From JBBSEX01 sp038239345 (GTDB lineage Bacteria > Acidobacteriota > Terriglobia > Bryobacterales > Bryobacteraceae), in contig JBBSEX010000005.1 in assembly GCA_038239345.1 (NCBI GenBank), forward strand, positions 256,759 to 320,758: a DNA stretch of 64,000 bases, read 5' to 3'. Below are positions 59,489 through 64,000 of the stretch, one piece after another. The position numbers and the translations under genes are program-made. Within the stretch, counting starts at the first letter, position 1, and every line of letters begins with the position of its first letter. A model generated the notes under the pieces. The model searched no databases and was not told the origin of the DNA. It saw nothing but the letters and a program-made list of their open reading frames with translations.

Positions 59489-61921
59489 TTACTCGTAGCG
59501 CAGGGCCACCATCGGGTCGATCTTCGTCGCCCGGCGGGCTGGGATGTAACACGCCGCTAAGCCTACCATCACCACAACCAGTGCCACGGCTAGGAAGGTA
59601 ATGGGATCGTTCGCCGAGATGCCCCAGATCTGGCTCTTTAACACGCGCATCAGCGCGATGCTTGCGACTAAACCGATCCCCACACCCAGACCAACCAGGC
59701 GCAGTCCCATTGTGAGAACGATGCGCCGCACATCGCCGATACGAGCGCCTAACGCCATCCGGATTCCGATCTCCCTGGTCTGTCGCGAGACAGTGTAGGA
59801 GACCACTCCATAGACGCCGATGCTGACCAGGATGAGGCCGACGGCGGCGAAGACGCTGACAAGGATGAGGCCGAATTGCGGCTGGGCGTAAGAATTCGAG
59901 CGGATGAAACTTTCGATGGTTCCGGTATTGGTAAGCGGAATGTTTTTGTCGACAGCCCAGATCTCACGGCTTACGGCTTGCAGTAGACCCGCCGGCTCAA
60001 TTGCGGTGCGCACGAGGATGCCGCGGCCGGCGAAGCCTGACACAGTGTAGGGGATGAACATCTCCGGCATCGGTTCTTCCTGGATGCCCTGATTCTTCAC
60101 GTCGGAGACGACACCGATGACTTCGAACCAGGCGTCTTTAATGGGGTCGGGCCCACTTTCGAGGGTCGGGATGTGGATCTTCTTGCCGATGGGATCGGCG
60201 CCGTTGAGATACTTCTGGATCAGCTTGTGATTCACGACCGCGACACGGCGCTTGGAGTAGACCTCTTGCTCGGTGTAGCCACGGCCGCTGCTCAGGTGGA
60301 TGCCGAGCGTTTCAAAGTAACGGTCACTCGTCATCTGGAAAATCGTGTTCCAGCTTTCGTTGTGCGGTTCGCCGGAGATATCGATATTGCTGCCGATTCC
60401 GCCGTAGGGAGGGAGCGTGCTGGTCTCGGTCGCCGATACTACGCCGGGTAGAGCGTGCAGCCGGCTAAGAACCTCGCGGAAGAATCGTGTCTTTTGTTCG
60501 CCGGTGCGGTAGGTCGCGTCTGGAAGTGGGATGCGGGCGACGAGAATGTGATCGGGTTTAAAGCCGAGTTCGACGGCGCGCAGCACAAAGAAACTGCGTA
60601 TCAAGAGGCCTGCGCCGGTGAGCAGGAGTAGCGATAACGCGATCTCGCTAACGATCAACATATTGCGCAAACGCCCGTGACGAAAGCCGCCGCTGACACC
60701 GCGCGAATCGTTCTTCAGAGGTTCGTTCAGATCCGTCTTGACGGCGTGCAAGGCTGGAGCCAGACCGAAGAGAAGTGTTGTGAGCAGCGTGACACCAAGA
60801 GTGAAAAGAAGCACGGGTCCGCTGAGGTGGATGACGGCTTCGTCGGGCACGGTGAAGGGCGGGATCATGGCGACGAGTCCCTTGAGTCCGAAGTGGGCGA
60901 CGAAGCAGCCGACGATGGCTCCGCCGAGCGCGAGGAGGAAGCTCTCGACCAGGAATTGGCGCACCAGACGCCAGCGGCTGGCTCCCATGGAGGCACGGAT
61001 GGCGATTTCCTTTTCACGGGCGGTGGCACGGGCGAGCAGGAGGTTGCCGACGTTACCGCAGGCGATCAAGAGCAGAAGGAAGACCGCTCCAAGCAGCGTG
61101 TAGAGTGTGCTCTTGAAGCGTCCGACTACACCCGCCGCAAGCGATTTGATTCCGAGCGTAAACTCTTTCGGATACTCCTTCACATAGAGCGGGGCGATGC
61201 GTTTCGATAGCACGGTGAGATCGGCAACAGCTTCCTTCTCTCTAACACCCGGCTTGAGGTGGCCAAGGAGGAAGAAGAAGCGGCGGTTGTCAGTGGGCTC
61301 ATTGCGCGTAAGCTCCGTCGGTAGCCACATATCGGCACCCCACCAGGCAAAGCGCGATGGCATGATGCCAACGACGGTCGTGGCCTTGCCGTTCAGGGTG
61401 AGGACTTTGTTGAGGATCGCTGGATCGGCACCGTATTTGCGCACCCACACCTTGTAGCTAAGCACCATTACCGGAGGAGCGCCGGGCTTGCCGTCATCCT
61501 CAACGATGGTGCGTCCCAGCAGGGGTTTGACGCCAAGAAAGTCGAAGGTGTTGGCTGTGACCATGCCTCCATCGAAGCGCTCCGGCTCATTGGTACCGGT
61601 GAGCACGACGTCGTCGCGACTGACTCCGATGACGCGATCGAAGACGTGATTCTGTTCCTTGTAGTCAAGGAATTCCGGCGACGAGAGAAAGCTGCGCCCG
61701 AACTCATCGCCACTGCGGGCTTTCTCGCGAATCTGAATGGAATAGAGACGCCCGGCGTCGGTGTAGGAAAAGGGATCGAGAAGAACATTGCTGATGACGC
61801 TGAATATGGCGGTCGTAGCGCCTATGCCGAGTGCCAGCGCCGCAATAGCGAGGAGCGTAAAGCTGCGGTCTTTAAACAAGCCGCGTAGAGCGAATCGAAT
61901 GTCCTGCCATAGCGAGTTCAT
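59489..61921 (-). CDS. ADOP-family large orphan ABC permease (duplicated MacB)
   Basis: This ~810-aa protein has two FtsX/MacB permease units in tandem. Each has an N-terminal helix (SFTLLAIAALALGIGATTAIFS in the first; LIVSEIALSLLLLTGAGLLI in the second), a periplasmic domain and C-terminal helices with REIGIRMALGARIGDV and ARRATKIDPMVALRYE at the end. Acidobacterial duplicated orphan permeases (ADOP) of this size lack an ATPase neighbour and are highly expanded in Acidobacteria. The start at 61921 gives MNSLWQDIRFALRGL, the family N-terminus, with AGGAAC 6 bases before it. It lies between glpF and rplK. Confidence 0.93.
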   Translation of the reverse strand: MNSLWQDIRFALRGLFKDRSFTLLAIAALALGIGATTAIFSVISNVLLDPFSYTDAGRLYSIQIREKARSGDEFGRSFLSSPEFLDYKEQNHVFDRVIGVSRDDVVLTGTNEPERFDGGMVTANTFDFLGVKPLLGRTIVEDDGKPGAPPVMVLSYKVWVRKYGADPAILNKVLTLNGKATTVVGIMPSRFAWWGADMWLPTELTRNEPTDNRRFFFLLGHLKPGVREKEAVADLTVLSKRIAPLYVKEYPKEFTLGIKSLAAGVVGRFKSTLYTLLGAVFLLLLIACGNVGNLLLARATAREKEIAIRASMGASRWRLVRQFLVESFLLALGGAIVGCFVAHFGLKGLVAMIPPFTVPDEAVIHLSGPVLLFTLGVTLLTTLLFGLAPALHAVKTDLNEPLKNDSRGVSGGFRHGRLRNMLIVSEIALSLLLLTGAGLLIRSFFVLRAVELGFKPDHILVARIPLPDATYRTGEQKTRFFREVLSRLHALPGVVSATETSTLPPYGGIGSNIDISGEPHNESWNTIFQMTSDRYFETLGIHLSSGRGYTEQEVYSKRRVAVVNHKLIQKYLNGADPIGKKIHIPTLESGPDPIKDAWFEVIGVVSDVKNQGIQEEPMPEMFIPYTVSGFAGRGILVRTAIEPAGLLQAVSREIWAVDKNIPLTNTGTIESFIRSNSYAQPQFGLILVSVFAAVGLILVSIGVYGVVSYTVSRQTREIGIRMALGARIGDVRRIVLTMGLRLVGLGVGIGLVASIALMRVLKSQIWGISANDPITFLAVALVVVMVGLAACYIPARRATKIDPMVALRYE

Positions 61922-62050
61922 ATGTGTTCCTACTGGCAAACGGGTCTGAAGGTTCCACAATTATCGTCAAAAAATTAAATAATTAATTGGAGGCGTACCG
62001 TTCTGGAGGTTGGACGAGGGAATTCGGAATTAGATCCGTATGGGGCGGAA

Positions 62051-62086
62051 ATAAAAATGGCCCCGCGAAGAGTTTTTTCGGGGGCC
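62051..62086 (-). terminator. Rho-independent terminator after rplK
   Basis: On the minus strand GGCCCCCG and CGCGGGGCC form a GC-rich stem (6 bp strong core, 62086-62081 with 62064-62059) closed by a A-rich loop, followed by ATTTTTAT (62057-62051). It lies about 22 bases after the rplK stop at 62109. This marks the end of the ribosomal string. Confidence 0.75.
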
Positions 62087-62108
62087 ACTTGGTATAGCGG
62101 AAGTACGT

Positions 62109-62540
62109 TTATAGAGTTACGTCGACGCCCATACTGCGGCATGTTCCGCGAACGGAATTCATCGCCGCTTCGACAGTGAAGCAATTCAAATCGGGCATCT
62201 TGAGCTTAGCGATTTCTTCCACCTGCTTCATCGTAATCTTGCCGACTTTCGTCTTGTTCGGCTCGGCCGAACCTTTGGCGATCGCCACGGCGCGCTTCAC
62301 CAGAATCGGCACCGGCGGCGTCTTCGTGATGAAGGTGAACGAGCGGTCGGAGAAGATTGTGATGACCACGGGAATGATCAAACCTTCTTGATCCTTGGCC
62401 GATGTCTTGGCGTTGAACGCCTTACAAAATTCCATGATGTTGACGCCCTGTGGACCAAGCGCCGTACCAACGGGAGGAGCCGGCGTCGCTTTGCCCGCCG
62501 GAATTTGTAGCTTTACCTGACCAGTTACTTTCTTTGCCAT
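62109..62540 (-). CDS. rplK: 50S ribosomal protein L11
   Basis: This 143-aa protein opens MAKKVTGQVKLQIPAGKATPAPPVGTALG, with VNIMEFCKAFNA and PDLNCFTVEAAMNSVRGTCRSMGV near the end, all L11 hallmarks. It binds the GTPase-associated region of 23S rRNA. It is preceded by nusG and followed at once by a terminator. The usual next gene rplA is not here. Confidence 0.97.
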   Translation of the reverse strand: MAKKVTGQVKLQIPAGKATPAPPVGTALGPQGVNIMEFCKAFNAKTSAKDQEGLIIPVVITIFSDRSFTFITKTPPVPILVKRAVAIAKGSAEPNKTKVGKITMKQVEEIAKLKMPDLNCFTVEAAMNSVRGTCRSMGVDVTL

Positions 62541-62575
62541 TTTTTACCTTATTTGAGAGCCCAATCGAGGCCCAG

Positions 62576-63286
62576 TTAGATCTTTTCCACCTGCAGGAAA
62601 TCCAGTTCCACCGGGGTCGCCCGGCCGAAAATCGTTACCAGAACACGCAGCGTATTGCGCTCCGGATTGACCTCATCCACCTTGCCTGAGAAGTTCGCGA
62701 ACGGACCGTCGTTGATACGAACCGTCTCGTTCTTTTCGAAATTCATCTTCGGACGCGGACGCTCGGCCGCCGTCGCCTGGCGATAGAGAATCGAGTTCAC
62801 TTCATCGGCGGTGAGCGGTACCGGATTGTTGCCGCCGCCCAGGAAACCGGTTACTCGGGGGGTGTTCTTGACGGCATGCCAGAGATCGTTATTCATCTCC
62901 ATCTCAACCAGCACATAGCCCGGATACAGCAGCCGCTTACTGGTGACCTTCTTACCATTGCGAAGTTCGATTACTTCTTCCGTGGGAATTAGGAGCTGGC
63001 CAATTTGATCGGCGAATCCGAATGCCTGCGAGCGGCTGCGGAGGGAATCCGCGACTTTCTGCTCGAATCCCGAATAGGTGTGAATGATGAACCAATTCTT
63101 GGTACTGGGAGCGACTTCTGGTTCGGCTTCGACGAGCGGGGCTTCGTGCTCCGGGGGGTGTTCGCCAGTCTCGTGTTCGCCAGTGGTGTTTCCGTCTGTC
63201 GAGTGTTCAGCTTCGGCCACGGCGGCCTGTGGCTCGGAGCTCTCCGGCATTTCCTCGAGATCGTGCAAATCGTCTGAGTTTTGCAT
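62576..63286 (-). CDS. nusG: Transcription termination/antitermination factor NusG, with acidic N-terminal extension
   Basis: This 236-aa protein has the NGN domain (NWFIIHTYSGFEQKVADSL from about residue 64) and the KOW domain near the C-terminus (ETVRINDGPFANFSGKVDEVN). Residues 1-62 are a Glu/Pro/His-rich acidic extension (HETGEHPPEHEAP) with no counterpart in short NusG forms. Extra N-terminal acidic regions occur in some phyla. The gene is 9 bases after secE's stop and 35 bases before rplK. Confidence 0.95.
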   Translation of the reverse strand: MQNSDDLHDLEEMPESSEPQAAVAEAEHSTDGNTTGEHETGEHPPEHEAPLVEAEPEVAPSTKNWFIIHTYSGFEQKVADSLRSRSQAFGFADQIGQLLIPTEEVIELRNGKKVTSKRLLYPGYVLVEMEMNNDLWHAVKNTPRVTGFLGGGNNPVPLTADEVNSILYRQATAAERPRPKMNFEKNETVRINDGPFANFSGKVDEVNPERNTLRVLVTIFGRATPVELDFLQVEKI

Positions 63287-63295
63287 GGAATATGC

Positions 63296-63532
63296 CTACT
63301 TGGTCAGGGAATTGAAGAGCTTCGTAATCGTGTTATTGACGGCCATATCCACCAGCGCGAAATAGGCGGCAAAGGCGAACACCGCCACAATCACGACAGT
63401 AGTGGTTGCCCGAACCTGTTTCCAGCTCGGCCAGGTGACGCGCTTCATTTCCAGTTGCAGCTCTTCGACATAGGTTTTCGCCTGTGTCGGCCAAGCGCTG
63501 GCGTTCTCGATCATGGTCTTCGTTTCGCTCAT
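63296..63532 (-). CDS. secE: Preprotein translocase subunit SecE
   Basis: This 78-aa single-pass protein has the WPTQAKTYVEELQLEMKRVTWPSWKQVRATT core typical of the SecE cytoplasmic helix followed by one membrane helix (VVIVAVFAFAAYFALVDM). It belongs to the SecYEG channel. It is 9 bases from nusG and sits just after tRNA-Trp in the transcript, the common bacterial arrangement. Confidence 0.95.
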   Translation of the reverse strand: MSETKTMIENASAWPTQAKTYVEELQLEMKRVTWPSWKQVRATTTVVIVAVFAFAAYFALVDMAVNNTITKLFNSLTK

Positions 63533-63573
63533 CGTTCCTTCAAACTCAATGTATATGGATACGGCAGAATTGG

Positions 63574-63644
63574 CAGGGGCAGAGGGACTTGAACCCCCAA
63601 AGGCGGTTTTGGAGACCGCTGGTTTACCATTAGCCTATGCCCCT
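63574..63644 (-). tRNA. tRNA-Trp (CCA anticodon)
   Basis: The minus strand reads AGGGGCA... and ends TGCCCCT plus a G, forming a complete acceptor stem (63644-63638 with 63581-63575). The anticodon stem GCGGT / ACCGC encloses CTCCAAA, with anticodon CCA. The T-arm GGGGGTTCAAGTCCCTC contains TTCAA. The CCA tail is not encoded at the end (GCC follows). It lies between rpmG and secE, a classic site. Confidence 0.95.
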
Positions 63645-63670
63645 AAGTCACGACACCTTAATAGTGTACG

Positions 63671-63823
63671 CTACTTAATTTCCTTGTGAGCGTTGTGCTT
63701 GCGGCAGAACGAACAGAACTTGCTGAATTCCAGGCGCTCTGTCGTGAGCTTCTTATTCTTGGTCTTGCTGTAATTCTTCCGCTTGCACTCGGTGCATTGG
63801 AAGGTAATAATCTCTCTCGGCAT
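63671..63823 (-). CDS. rpmG: 50S ribosomal protein L33
   Basis: This 50-aa protein reads MPREIITFQCTECKRKNYS and continues TKNKKLTTERLEFSKFC. Two CxxC pairs (C10/C13 and C37/C40) mark the zinc-binding C+ form. GGGAGAAG gives a good ribosome site 3-4 bases before the ATG. It starts 32 bases after the tuf stop. Confidence 0.96.
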   Translation of the reverse strand: MPREIITFQCTECKRKNYSKTKNKKLTTERLEFSKFCSFCRKHNAHKEIK

Positions 63824-63855
63824 GATCTTCTCCCGCCTTCAATAACAATAACAAA

Positions 63856-64000
63856 CTACGAAATAATCTCCGCAACCGTACCCGCGCCCACCGTGCGGCC
63901 ACCTTCGCGGATCGCGAAGCGCAAGCCCTTATCCATGGCGATTGGCGTAATCAGCTCCACTTCCAAGCTGACGTTATCGCCCGGCATCACCATTTCCATG
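63856..64000 (-). CDS. tuf: Elongation factor Tu (5' part outside the window)
   Basis: The last 48 codons are visible: MEMVMPGDNVSLEVELITP, FAIREGGRTVGAGTVAEIIS. This is the beta-barrel domain 3 end of EF-Tu and is unambiguous. The gene continues past the window edge. It leads into rpmG, tRNA-Trp, secE, nusG and rplK. Confidence 0.97.
   Translation of the reverse strand, partial: MEMVMPGDNVSLEVELITPIAMDKGLRFAIREGGRTVGAGTVAEIIS

Noticed and set aside
1..64000. CRISPR arrays, insertion sequences, prophage or integrative element boundaries
   Set aside because: No regularly spaced repeats, transposase, integrase or terminal inverted repeats with target duplications were seen, and the genes are typical chromosomal ones.

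Overview
The window looks like a chromosomal segment of an Acidobacteriota bacterium of the Solibacter/Bryobacter (Bryobacterales) type. I infer this from family content, not from a search. The evidence is a C-terminal domain of the kind called the Solibacter-specific paralogous family on a beta-lactamase (32761-34749), an acidobacterial VWFA-type protein (49510-50577), a very large fused MacB-like orphan permease of the ADOP kind (59489-61921), MacB permeases without an ATPase, and many small secreted proteins with Ala-rich signal peptides ending in AQ. The DNA is moderately GC-rich and densely coded, with many 4-bp ATGA overlaps. No insertion sequence, prophage, integron, CRISPR array or rRNA was seen. 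No gap between called features exceeds about 300 bases.

Layout. 1-6.3 kb: a BON-domain protein cut by the window edge, a Tat-exported Gfo/Idh/MocA oxidoreductase, cobalamin-dependent methionine synthase, and a secreted protein whose signal peptide is broken by a stop codon. 6.4-13.4 kb (+): DoxX-like protein, GNAT, selD, pyrF, malate/lactate dehydrogenase-like gene, uvrA. 13.4-15.2 kb: three small genes, including a peptide/Cys-rich pair, and a lone ABC ATPase. 15.3-18.9 kb (-): an ECF sigma / anti-sigma / two secreted HEAT-repeat protein operon with every junction overlapping by 4 bp. 19.2-21.1 kb (+): tandem paralogues, the second carrying a TlpA-like thioredoxin domain. 21.2-25.1 kb: frameshifted EamA gene facing a CGNR regulator, a PhoPQ-related protein and trpD. 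25.2-29.2 kb (+): sucC-sucD-ndk-dnaB. 29.2-34.7 kb (-): SDR, tpx, DUF255 protein and beta-lactamase-like protein. 34.9-37.4 kb (+): two MacB permeases. 37.5-44.9 kb (-): lnt-lipA, TonB, CheB-rnhA, TPR-CHAT protein and TfoX-like protein. 45.1-49.2 kb (+): a hypothetical gene, then a small TM peptide, PspA-like protein, membrane coiled-coil protein and AAA+ ATPase. 49.2-58.6 kb (-): one long gene string yceD-rpmF-plsX-dsbD-M28 peptidase-moeA-moaC-moaB-VWA-arsR. 58.7-61.9 kb: glpF-like channel and ADOP permease. 62.1-64 kb (-): tuf-rpmG-tRNA-Trp-secE-nusG-rplK, ending in a strong terminator.

Most likely undescribed or little-described system: the 45.7-49.2 kb (+) cluster. A PspA/Vipp1 relative (ESCRT-III superfamily) is followed by a membrane-anchored coiled-coil protein and an AAA+ ATPase with intact Walker motifs. 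It could be a bacterial membrane-remodelling unit organised like ESCRT-III/Vps4. A second candidate is the 96-aa peptide plus nine-cysteine protein pair at 13.86-14.54 kb. Other items of interest are an SDR whose catalytic Asn and Lys appear exchanged, inverted TTTTCCACA (DnaA-box-like) sites before dnaB, genes that look leaderless, and rplK separated from rplA.
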